Positions 6,640 to 13,369 of a stretch of 14,070 bases of DNA are shown here, in pieces. Below the pieces are notes generated by a model. That model was not told the DNA's origin, did not search any database, and saw nothing but the letters and a program-made list of their open reading frames with translations. The stretch lies in assembly GCA_937870605.1 (NCBI GenBank), contig CALMZW010000435.1, forward strand, positions 1 to 14,070, read 5' to 3'. The position numbers and the translations under genes are program-made. The stretch is from an uncultured Synergistaceae bacterium (GTDB lineage: Bacteria > Synergistota > Synergistia > Synergistales > Aminobacteriaceae). Every line of letters begins with the position of its first letter. Positions within the stretch are counted from its first letter, which is position 1.

Positions 6640-7704
6640 TTGAAACAACCCTTGAAAAGCGTTCTTTCGGCGTTGGTCCTCGCCCTCGCGTTCCCCTGCC
6701 TCACCATTGCCGCGCCGGGCGGCGCGCCGTGGAAGGGCGAGCTCAAATGGCAATACGACGCGGGGTTCGGGATCACGGGAACGCCGGTCGTCTCCGACGG
6801 CAAAGTATTCGTGGGCGACGGAGAGGGAACGCTTCACGTCGTGAACGCCGCCACGGGACAGCTCGTATGGAAGTTCAAGAGCGGCGCCACGATCAACGGC
6901 GCTCCCGCGATCATGGACGGCTCCGTCTACGTCGGCGGCCGGGACGGAACGCTCCTAGCACTGAGCGCGCAGAACGGCGCCATCCGCTGGGAATACCGTT
7001 CCGGCTCCGGAACCACGCCCGGCGCGATATGGGCCTCGCCGGTCGCGGCGGACGGCAAGGTCTTCTTCTGCAGCGCCGACGGAAAGGTCTATGCGCTGAA
7101 CGCACGGTCCGGAGCCCTCGTCTGGTCGTTCGACACCGGCCGGGAATTGCGATCCTCCCCGCTCTACGCGGACGGGATGATCTATGTTGGAGACTATAAC
7201 GGGCTCTTCCACGCGATCAACGCAAAGACCGGTAAAAAGGTCTGGGGCGGCGGTTCGGCCGGACCCATCAACGCACAGCCGACGACGGCGGACGGCGTCG
7301 TCTACTTCGGCAGCTGGGACGGAACGCTCCAGGCCGTCCGGATCAAGGGCGTCATCCCGCTGTGGAAGGCTGCCGTGGGAGAATCGGTCACGACTTCGGC
7401 GACGATTTCGGGCGGCCGCATCTATCTCGGAACGGTGACGGGAAATCTCGTTTCGCTGAGCGCCGGCAACGGGGCTCCGATGTGGTCGTTCAACTCCCCG
7501 GGAGGGATTCACTCCACGCCGCTCGTCGCCGACGGGCTCGTCTTCTTCGGCAGCGACCAGGGGATCCTCTTCGCCCTGAACGCGGCGACCGGGAAATCCC
7601 AGTGGTCCTTCGCAACCGGACGCGAGATCCTCTCGGCTCCGGCGCTCGACAACGGAACGCTCTTCTTCGGAAGCATGGACGGCTTCCTGTACGCGATTCA
7701 CTGA
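6640..7704 (+). CDS. Secreted PQQ-type eight-bladed beta-propeller protein
   Basis: Seen: 354 residues from TTG 6640. A signal peptide (residues about 1-25, hydrophobic SALVLALAF, cleavage near TIAA) is followed by eight WD/PQQ-like repeats. Each has the pattern (L/V)W-x-(F/Y)...SP-x-x-x-DG-x-(V/I)(Y/F)-x-G...DG-x-L-x-A-x-NA-x-(T/S)G. The marker Trp falls at 37, 77, 117, 162, 202, 242, 282 and 322, i.e. every 40 residues with one 5-residue insertion. Known: such propellers include BamB (outer-membrane protein assembly) and PQQ dehydrogenases. Here no dehydrogenase catalytic elements, cytochrome domain or lipobox (AFPC has Pro before Cys) are seen, so a binding or scaffold role outside the membrane is likely. 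Start choice: AAGGAG ends directly at an in-frame ATG (6631), too close, and is 9 bases from TTG 6640. Monocistronic; function unknown. Confidence 0.85.
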   Translation: MKQPLKSVLSALVLALAFPCLTIAAPGGAPWKGELKWQYDAGFGITGTPVVSDGKVFVGDGEGTLHVVNAATGQLVWKFKSGATINGAPAIMDGSVYVGGRDGTLLALSAQNGAIRWEYRSGSGTTPGAIWASPVAADGKVFFCSADGKVYALNARSGALVWSFDTGRELRSSPLYADGMIYVGDYNGLFHAINAKTGKKVWGGGSAGPINAQPTTADGVVYFGSWDGTLQAVRIKGVIPLWKAAVGESVTTSATISGGRIYLGTVTGNLVSLSAGNGAPMWSFNSPGGIHSTPLVADGLVFFGSDQGILFALNAATGKSQWSFATGREILSAPALDNGTLFFGSMDGFLYAIH

Positions 7705-7776
7705 TTCACACCGCCTGCGGCGTTTTTCCCACTGGAAGTTCGCCGCGCTTGAGAGCGAGCAATCGATAGAACCGAC

Positions 7777-7809
7777 AACGAAGCCCCCGGAAAAACCGGG
7801 GGCTTCGTT
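7777..7809. terminator. Hairpin terminator between convergent propeller gene and metK
   Basis: A perfect 14-bp stem (7777-7790 with 7796-7809) has an AAAAA loop and a CCCCCGG/CCGGGGG core, in the 148-base gap between the propeller stop (7704) and the metK stop (7853). The T runs after it are short on both strands (TTCGTT), so efficiency is uncertain. Its symmetric position suggests it serves both genes. A weaker 4-bp GC stem with TTTTT (about 7712-7727) lies just after the propeller stop. Confidence 0.68.
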
Positions 7810-7852
7810 CATGAATCACATCGAGTCCGTGTCAGTCTTGCGAGGTTTGATC

Positions 7853-9055
7853 TCAGGCCTTCCCCGCCGCCTTGCGGATGGCTTCCGCCTTGTCCGTCAG
7901 CTCCCACGAAGGCATCGGATCGAGATCGATCCGGCCCATGTGTCCGTAGGCGGCGACGCGGCGGTACTGCGGCTTCCGCAGGTCGAGCCGGCTGATGATC
8001 GCGCCGGGGCGGAAGTCGAAAATTTCCCGGATGATCTCGGTGATCCGCTCGTCGGAAACGCTCCCGGTTCCGAACGTGTCCACCATGATCGAAACAGGCT
8101 CGGCGACGCCGATGGCGTACGCCACCTGGATCTGGCACTTGTCGGCCACGCCGGACGCCACGACGTTCTTGGCGACATACCGGGCCATGTAAGCGCCGGA
8201 ACGGTCCACTTTCGTGGGATCCTTGCCGGAAAACGCGCCGCCGCCGTGAGGCGCCCACCCGCCGTAGGTGTCCACGATGATCTTCCGTCCCGTGAGGCCG
8301 GTGTCCGCCATCGGTCCCCCCTTGACGAAGCGTCCCGTCGGATTGACGAGCATCCGAGTGTCTTCCTTCATGAGGTAGTCGGGGATGACGGGATTGATGA
8401 CGTGCTCGATGATGTCCGCCCGGATCTGGGACTCCGTCGCGCCGGGATGATGCTGCGTCGAAACGATGATCGTGTCGGCGCGCACGGCCTCTCCGTTCCG
8501 GTACTCCAGCGTGACCTGGGTTTTTCCGTCGGGACGGAGATACGGGATGGTCCCCTCCTTGCGCACCTTCGCGAGCCTTCGTGCGAGCCGATGTGCGAGG
8601 GCGATGGGCATCGGCAGGAATTCGGGCGTCTCGTTGCACGCGTAGCCGACCATCATTCCCTGGTCTCCGGCGCCCGTCTTCGCGATTTCCTCTTCGTGGG
8701 CCGCCTGGTTCCGGATTTCGAGCGCCGCGTTCACGCCCTGGGCGATATCGGCCGACTGTTCGTCGATCGCGGAGATGACCGCGCAGGTATCGCCGTCGAA
8801 GCCGTACTTCGCGCGCGTGTACCCGATTTCCTTGATGATATCCCGGGTGAGCTTCGGAATATCGACGTAGGTGTTTGTCGTTATCTCGCCCGCGACAAGC
8901 ACGAGTCCGGTCGTCACGAGCACCTCGCACGCCACGCGCCCCTTCGGGTCGTCCTTGAGGATCGCGTCGAGGACGCCGTCCGAAATCTGATCGGCCACCT
9001 TGTCGGGATGGCCCTCCGTCACGGATTCCGAAGTAAACAGAAACTTTTCCGCCAT
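7853..9055 (-). CDS. metK: S-adenosylmethionine synthetase
   Basis: Seen: 400 residues, the normal length. Motifs: GHPDK (His16, Asp18) for the ATP triphosphate and metal, GAGDQG at 128-133 (adenosine-binding hexapeptide), and GGGAFSGKDPTKVDRS starting at 271 (phosphate loop). Reaction: methionine plus ATP plus water gives S-adenosylmethionine, phosphate and pyrophosphate, in the cytoplasm. Start ATG 9055 has AAGGAGG 9 bases upstream and the standard N-terminus EKFLFTSESVTEGHPDK. Expression is controlled by a SAM-I riboswitch directly upstream, so the product shuts off its own synthesis. Monocistronic, with nrdJ immediately upstream on the same strand but behind a separate promoter. Confidence 0.98.
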   Translation of the reverse strand: MAEKFLFTSESVTEGHPDKVADQISDGVLDAILKDDPKGRVACEVLVTTGLVLVAGEITTNTYVDIPKLTRDIIKEIGYTRAKYGFDGDTCAVISAIDEQSADIAQGVNAALEIRNQAAHEEEIAKTGAGDQGMMVGYACNETPEFLPMPIALAHRLARRLAKVRKEGTIPYLRPDGKTQVTLEYRNGEAVRADTIIVSTQHHPGATESQIRADIIEHVINPVIPDYLMKEDTRMLVNPTGRFVKGGPMADTGLTGRKIIVDTYGGWAPHGGGAFSGKDPTKVDRSGAYMARYVAKNVVASGVADKCQIQVAYAIGVAEPVSIMVDTFGTGSVSDERITEIIREIFDFRPGAIISRLDLRKPQYRRVAAYGHMGRIDLDPMPSWELTDKAEAIRKAAGKA

Positions 9056-9110
9056 ATGTCATAACCTCCTTCATGTAATCGTGAAACTCGTTGTTCCGGA
9101 CACACCACAC

Positions 9111-9141
9111 AAAAAAAGGCCCTTCCTGAGGAAGGGCCTTT
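9111..9141 (-). terminator. Riboswitch expression-platform terminator of metK
   Basis: A perfect 12-bp stem on the minus strand (arm 9141-9130 with 9126-9115, 3-base loop, AAAGGCCCTTCC arm) is followed directly by a run of seven T (9117-9111). It lies between the SAM-I aptamer and the metK ribosome-binding site. An antiterminator is visible: GAGGAA at 9165-9160, overlapping the 3' strand of aptamer helix P1, can pair with TTCCTC at 9133-9128 in the terminator arm and loop. SAM binding holds P1, frees the terminator and stops metK transcription. Confidence 0.93.
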
Positions 9142-9161
9142 CATTCGCATACAGCCGCTTT

Positions 9162-9263
9162 CCTCTTATCATCCGCCGCTCGGGCGCTGGTTTTGGCACC
9201 ATGCCCGGAAGGCAGGTTGCCGGGCATCATCGGGCCAGTCCCTCCGCCGCTCTCGATAAGAGA
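9162..9263 (-). promoter_or_regulatory. SAM-I (S-box) riboswitch aptamer controlling metK
   Basis: On the minus strand the P1 helix (TCTCTTATC 9263-9255 with GATAAGAGG 9170-9162) encloses the conserved S-box core: GAGAGCGGCGGAGGGACTGG, then CCCGATGATGCCCGGCAACC (kink-turn and P2/pseudoknot region), a P3 stem, and GGTGCCAAAACC. These match the SAM-I consensus closely. Known: binding of S-adenosylmethionine stabilises P1 and favours the downstream terminator. It is placed correctly between a consensus promoter and a terminator ahead of metK. Confidence 0.97.
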
Positions 9264-9298
9264 TTTTTCAGTTGTCAAAGAATCACAAGCGCCAGAGA

Positions 9299-9326
9299 AT
9301 TATACGCGATAGCGGGTGCTTGTCAA
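9299..9326 (-). promoter_or_regulatory. metK: Consensus sigma-70 promoter for metK leader
   Basis: TTGACA (9326-9321), a 16-base spacer and TATAAT (9304-9299) on the minus strand match both consensus hexamers exactly. The start site near 9292 precedes the SAM-I aptamer by about 30 bases and gives a leader of about 235 bases. A second TTGACA in the leader (about 9278-9273) lacks a -10 at a workable distance. Confidence 0.9.
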
Positions 9327-9333
9327 TCGCCGG

Positions 9334-11868
9334 TCATTTGCACGGCGAATAGCCGCAGCTGAAGCAGTAGGCGCAGCCCGAGACCATTTCCATCGGGCTG
9401 TCGCACTCGGGGCACTTCTTCCCGCGGTCTTCGGAACCGTGAACGGTCTCACGCCGGATCAGTTTCTCGAGAAGAAGCGCCACCGCATCCGGAATGGAAC
9501 GCGCCACCTGCTCCTCGTCGGAGTCGAAGAGCCACGCCTCCTTGCCCGAGAGCCCCTTGAGCGTCGCGATGAAGTCCTCCAGCTTGCCGCCGCTCCGAAG
9601 GCCGATCGATATCGCCCGGGAGAGCGCCTCGGTCATCGCCTTGAGTTCGGAGCCGCTTTTGCCGATCGACGCGAAGACTTCAAACGGTTCGTCCCCGTCG
9701 AAGTTCAGCGTGACGTAGACGCTCCCCCACGGCGTATGTTCCTTGATCGTCTTCCCGAAGACGATCATTCCGGGGCGTTCCTTCACGCGGCTGGTGTGCG
9801 GCACCTGCTCCTCCCGCTTCGCCCCCGCGGCTTCCTGCTTGCCCTTCACGTCGACGGGCTGGTCGTTGCGCGATCCGTCGCGATAGATCGTTATTCCCTT
9901 CGCGCCGAAGCGATAGCACATCTCGTAGACGCCGCGAACGTCCTCCACCGTGGCCTCGTTCGGGAGGTTCACGGTCTTGCTGATGCCGCTGTCGATATGC
10001 GCCGCAAAGCGTCCGACGACGCTGACGTGTTCCTCCGTGCCGATGTCGTAGGCCGTGACGAAGACGGGGTCCGCAACCCGTCCCGAACGCCTGAGTTCTT
10101 CGCGCTGATCGGGAGTGAGCAGGCGGTGCCAGAACTCCCGCGTTTCGGCGCCCGAGGCGTCGGTCCGGACGATCCGGCGCGACCAGGACCACGCGAAATT
10201 CGGCTCCACTCCTGGGCTCGCATCGATGAGCATGGAGATGGACCCGGTCGGCGCGATCGAAAGCCTGCGGCTGTTGCGCAGTTGTCCTTCAAAGAGCGCC
10301 CGGACCACGCGCACGGCGTCTTCGGGAGATCGCCGCGCAAGCGCTTCGACGGCGTTGACGAGCGTGTAGGGGATCCGGTCCCCGCCGCGCATCGCACGGA
10401 CCAGTCCGGCCAGGGTTTCCGTGCGGATTTCTTCGGGAATCCGCTCCGTCCCGCCGTCGGTCCTCCACGCCCCGAACAGCTCGCGGACGAGCCCGGACTC
10501 CGGGAAGGACGATTTGCCCATCTCGTCGACCATATCGACGGTCGCCTGGAGCGCGGCCGAAGACATCAGGGACGCAAGCCGGTCGCAGAACGCGAGGAAG
10601 TCATCGGCGCCGTACCGGAGCCGCAGACGGATCGCCGCATCCGCGAGCCCCATGATTCCGAGGCCGACGGGACGGATCCGCTTCGTGCGGTCCTCGATCC
10701 GCGGCAGCGGGTAGGAACACGCGTCGATCACGAGGTCCAGGTAGTACATGGAACGAAAGACCTGGTTCTCGAACGCGGCGGCGTCGAACCCCGAACCGAC
10801 GAATGCGTCCGCGTTGACCGAGCCGAGGTTGCAGCTCGTGTAATTGGGCAACGGCTGTTCGCCGCAGGGATTCGTGGACTCGATGCGCCACTCGGGCCCC
10901 ATCTTGAGCAGGTTGTCGGCGTTCGCCCGGTCGATGAAGAAGACTCCCGGATCGCCGCGTTTCCAGGCGCTTTCGCAGATCGCCGTCATGAGTTCGGCCG
11001 CAGGAATCGTCCGGACGACCGAGCCGTCCTTCCGGGAGCGAAGCGCGAATTCCTCTCCGGCTCCGGCCGCGCGGATCAGCGCGTCGGAAAGGCAGACCGA
11101 GATGTTGAAGTAGGGGAACCTGCCCTCCTCTTCCTTGCTCCGGATGAAGTCGAGGATATCGGGGTGATCGTCGTAGAGCATTCCCATGAGCGCGGCGCGA
11201 CGGCGACCGCCCTGGACGACCACAGCCCCCATCGTGTTCCACGTCTCCATGAACGATATCGGTCCGGAGGCCTTGCCGCCGACGCCGCCGTTGATTTCCG
11301 ACCCCCGTTCGCGCAGGTTCCCGAAATTTCCGCCGACGCCGCCGCCGAACTTGCTGATCACTGCAGCATCCTTCACGGAGTCGAAAATCCCCTCGATGCT
11401 GTCTCCGACGGAGATGACAAAACACGCAAAGAGCTGCTGGTTTTTCGTCTTCGACTGCTGCAGCAGCGCGTAATCCGCGAAGGTCAGCGTCTCGGGATCT
11501 CCGTAGATCCGCGCGGCCATTTCGGGCTGGATGGTCAGCCCGGCCCCGGCCCCGAAGAGGCACGGCGAGTTGAACAGGAACCGGCGCATGCACAGGTCGG
11601 CGTACATGTTGGCTTCGAGCGTCCGGAGCCATTCGAGCGACGCCGGATCGTCCGCGTCGAGATACAGCGACTCCGCCGAGGCGACGATCCGGGAAACGCG
11701 GCGCGCGAACTCGTGAAAGCTGCTCTCCCGGCGGACGGAGGCAATCGTTTCATCGTAACGGAGCGAAAAGTAGCGCTGGGCGAGAAGCCACTCCGCATTC
11801 TCCGACAAAACCGGGGGCTGAATGACCCTGGAAACGGAGAACGGAACAAACCGGTCACGGTAACGCAA
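9334..11868 (-). CDS. nrdJ: Adenosylcobalamin-dependent (class II) ribonucleotide reductase
   Basis: Seen: 844 residues. Redox Cys149 (QLFACFVI), KFGGGVGGNFGNLR at 173-186, the radical-site motif NPCGEQ with Asn333, Cys335 and Glu337, the second redox Cys346 (SCNLGS) and APTGSIS at 539-545. A C-terminal cysteine-rich tail has Cys819, 822, 832, 835, 838 and 843 (CPEC...CAYCFSCGYSPC), typical of NrdJ and needed to re-reduce the active site. Reaction: ribonucleotides to deoxyribonucleotides using coenzyme B12 and no oxygen, in the cytoplasm. The start is TTG at 11868 with GGAAGGGTGG ending 7 bases upstream; the ATG at 11889 is in another frame and soon hits a stop. A NrdR-like box lies about 55 bases upstream. 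No terminator separates it from the metK promoter 7 bases downstream. Confidence 0.96.
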   Translation of the reverse strand: MRYRDRFVPFSVSRVIQPPVLSENAEWLLAQRYFSLRYDETIASVRRESSFHEFARRVSRIVASAESLYLDADDPASLEWLRTLEANMYADLCMRRFLFNSPCLFGAGAGLTIQPEMAARIYGDPETLTFADYALLQQSKTKNQQLFACFVISVGDSIEGIFDSVKDAAVISKFGGGVGGNFGNLRERGSEINGGVGGKASGPISFMETWNTMGAVVVQGGRRRAALMGMLYDDHPDILDFIRSKEEEGRFPYFNISVCLSDALIRAAGAGEEFALRSRKDGSVVRTIPAAELMTAICESAWKRGDPGVFFIDRANADNLLKMGPEWRIESTNPCGEQPLPNYTSCNLGSVNADAFVGSGFDAAAFENQVFRSMYYLDLVIDACSYPLPRIEDRTKRIRPVGLGIMGLADAAIRLRLRYGADDFLAFCDRLASLMSSAALQATVDMVDEMGKSSFPESGLVRELFGAWRTDGGTERIPEEIRTETLAGLVRAMRGGDRIPYTLVNAVEALARRSPEDAVRVVRALFEGQLRNSRRLSIAPTGSISMLIDASPGVEPNFAWSWSRRIVRTDASGAETREFWHRLLTPDQREELRRSGRVADPVFVTAYDIGTEEHVSVVGRFAAHIDSGISKTVNLPNEATVEDVRGVYEMCYRFGAKGITIYRDGSRNDQPVDVKGKQEAAGAKREEQVPHTSRVKERPGMIVFGKTIKEHTPWGSVYVTLNFDGDEPFEVFASIGKSGSELKAMTEALSRAISIGLRSGGKLEDFIATLKGLSGKEAWLFDSDEEQVARSIPDAVALLLEKLIRRETVHGSEDRGKKCPECDSPMEMVSGCAYCFSCGYSPCK

Positions 11869-11921
11869 AGAAAAACCACCCTTCCATAAATAGCGTATTC
11901 AGTCTAAATAATTCAATAAAA

Positions 11922-11937
11922 ACGTTATATATTGTGT
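11922..11937 (-). promoter_or_regulatory. NrdR-box-like operator upstream of nrdJ
   Basis: Minus-strand ACACAATATATAACGT matches the NrdR-box consensus ACACwATATATwGTGT at 14 of 16 positions. It lies 54 bases upstream of the nrdJ start in an AT-rich stretch of otherwise G+C-rich DNA. NrdR is the ATP/dATP-sensing repressor of ribonucleotide reductase genes. NrdR sites usually occur as pairs about 31-32 bases apart; at that offset (about 11905-11890) only a degenerate 9/16 match is seen. A CCGACA/TATTGA promoter would place the box between -35 and -10, but this is tentative. Confidence 0.65.
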
Positions 11938-12018
11938 GTCGGGCGAGAACACACTCTACCATGAAGCCGCTGCGCGGACAAGGGACTGAAGAACCGCAAC
12001 GCTTTTTTCGGGATGGTG

Positions 12019-12037
12019 TAGTATATCCACAGTGGAT
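12019..12037 (+). promoter_or_regulatory. Candidate -10 and palindromic operator for the PatB-type gene
   Basis: TAGTAT (12019-12024) could be a -10. It abuts ATCCAC-A-GTGGAT (12025-12037), an exact 6-bp inverted repeat around one base, at the expected transcription start. No good -35 is seen 17 bases upstream. A repressor site overlapping the start of transcription is plausible. As a hairpin the one-base centre would be too tight, so a protein site is more likely than an RNA structure. Confidence 0.35.
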
Positions 12038-12081
12038 CCAAAAACGGATACGAGGTGTTTTTTGAGAGGAGAGGAACATTT

Positions 12082-13260
12082 TTGGGACGATATGATTTCG
12101 ACACCGTCATCGAACGAACGAACACGTGCAGCTCGAAGTGGGATCTGATGACGCCGCTCTTCGGACAGAACGATCTGCTGCCCATGTGGGTCGCCGATAT
12201 GGACTTCAAGGCGCCGCCCGAGGTGAATGAGGCGCTCCGGGAGCGCGTGGAACACGGCATCTACGGGTACACGAAGCGAATGACGCCGTATTACGAGGCG
12301 ATCGTTTCCTGGGTCGGGCGCCGTTTCGGATGGGAGATCGATCCGGACTGGATCTGCCACTCGCCGGGCGTCGTTCCGGCGCTCTCGATGGCGATCCTGA
12401 CCTACACACAGCCGGGCGACGGAGTTCTCATCCAGCCTCCGGTGTATTATCCGTTCTTCGACGTCATCGGGGGACGCGGACGCCGGATCGTCGAAAACCC
12501 GCTCCGCTTCACGGGGGAACGCTTCGAGATCGACTTCGGCGATCTGGAGCGCAAACTCGATTCATCCGTGACCATGATGTTCCTCTGCTCGCCGCACAAT
12601 CCCGTCGGACGCGTCTGGACGAGAGAGGAACTCGCCAGGCTCGTGGATATCTGCGCCGAACGGAACGTTCTCATTGTCGCGGACGAAATCCACTCCGATA
12701 TCGTCTTCCCCTGGGCGAAGCACACGCCGCTCGCGTCCCTCTCGGAGAAGGCCGCATCCATTTCGCTCACGACGATCGCACCCAGCAAGACCTTCAACAT
12801 CGCGGGGCTCTCGACATCCGCGGTCATCGTCCCGGACAAGCGCCTGCGGGAACGATACAGGAACACGACGTCCTTCCTGCACATCGACGGCGGCAACACG
12901 TTCGGAACGCTCGGATGCGAGGCCGCCTACCGCAAGGGCGAGCCGTGGCTCGGCGAACTCATGGAATACATCCAGGGGAACCTGGAGTATCTGGATTCGT
13001 TCCTCAAGACGAACATTCCCGAAATCCGCCTGATCCGCCCCGAGGGGACGTATATCCCGTTCCTCGACTGCCGCGCGCTGAAAATGAACGCGAAAGAACT
13101 CCAGGCCTTTTTCGTCAACGAAGCGAAGGTCGCAATGGACGGAGGCGACTGGTTCGGAACGGGCGGCGAGGGGTTCATGCGCATGAACATCGCGACGCCC
13201 AGGGCGCTTTTGCGCGAAGGGCTCGAGCGGATCGAACGGGCGGTGAAGGCCATCCGGTAG
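12082..13260 (+). CDS. patB: PatB/MalY-family PLP-dependent C-S beta-lyase (cystathionine beta-lyase type)
   Basis: Seen: 392 residues from TTG 12082. Family motifs: YDFDTVIERTNTCSSKWD at the N-terminus, LPMWVADMDF, YGYT, SPHNPVGRVW (Asn173), VADEIHSD (Asp201 contacting the PLP ring nitrogen), APSKTFNIAG (Lys236 Schiff base) and FMRMNIATP (Arg367 binding the substrate carboxylate). Known: PatB/MalY enzymes are fold-type I cytoplasmic proteins that cleave cystathionine or cysteine conjugates to a thiol or hydrogen sulfide, pyruvate and ammonia; some regulate transcription or act as aminotransferases. Start choice: AGGAGAGG ends 7 bases before TTG 12082 and the family N-terminus begins there; an upstream GTG at 12055 has no such site. 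Divergent from nrdJ, monocistronic, followed by a terminator. Exact substrate is inferred. Confidence 0.92.
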   Translation: MGRYDFDTVIERTNTCSSKWDLMTPLFGQNDLLPMWVADMDFKAPPEVNEALRERVEHGIYGYTKRMTPYYEAIVSWVGRRFGWEIDPDWICHSPGVVPALSMAILTYTQPGDGVLIQPPVYYPFFDVIGGRGRRIVENPLRFTGERFEIDFGDLERKLDSSVTMMFLCSPHNPVGRVWTREELARLVDICAERNVLIVADEIHSDIVFPWAKHTPLASLSEKAASISLTTIAPSKTFNIAGLSTSAVIVPDKRLRERYRNTTSFLHIDGGNTFGTLGCEAAYRKGEPWLGELMEYIQGNLEYLDSFLKTNIPEIRLIRPEGTYIPFLDCRALKMNAKELQAFFVNEAKVAMDGGDWFGTGGEGFMRMNIATPRALLREGLERIERAVKAIR

Positions 13261-13289
13261 CCGATCCGTAATGCGACGCGCTCACATGA

Positions 13290-13330
13290 CGAAGGCCTCC
13301 GGCTGAATCCCGGAAGCCTTCGTTTCATTT
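13290..13330 (+). terminator. Intrinsic terminator after the PatB-type gene
   Basis: CGAAGGC (13290-13296) pairs with GCCTTCG (13316-13322). After one C/A mismatch TCCGG pairs with CCGGA (13310-13314), closing a 7-base loop. A T-rich run TTTCATTT follows on the plus strand. It lies 30 bases after the stop and 40 bases before the end of the convergent aldolase gene. The minus side lacks a T tract, so it mainly serves the rightward gene. Confidence 0.85.
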
Positions 13331-13369
13331 CAAAAGGAGTTGGGCGATGGGCGCGCGACCCGCAGGAGA

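Noticed and set aside
7809..9110. Leftward and rightward long frames overlapping metK
   Set aside because: Both are shadows of metK. The leftward one runs through the metK ribosome-binding site and encodes Arg/Gly-rich sequence.
9255..9278. Second TTGACA in the metK leader as a promoter
   Set aside because: No -10 at 16-18 bases; the segment lies between the consensus promoter and the P1 helix of the aptamer.
9316..11889. Rightward open frame of 857 codons opposite nrdJ
   Set aside because: It mirrors nrdJ almost end to end and encodes no recognisable motif; nrdJ has every catalytic residue.
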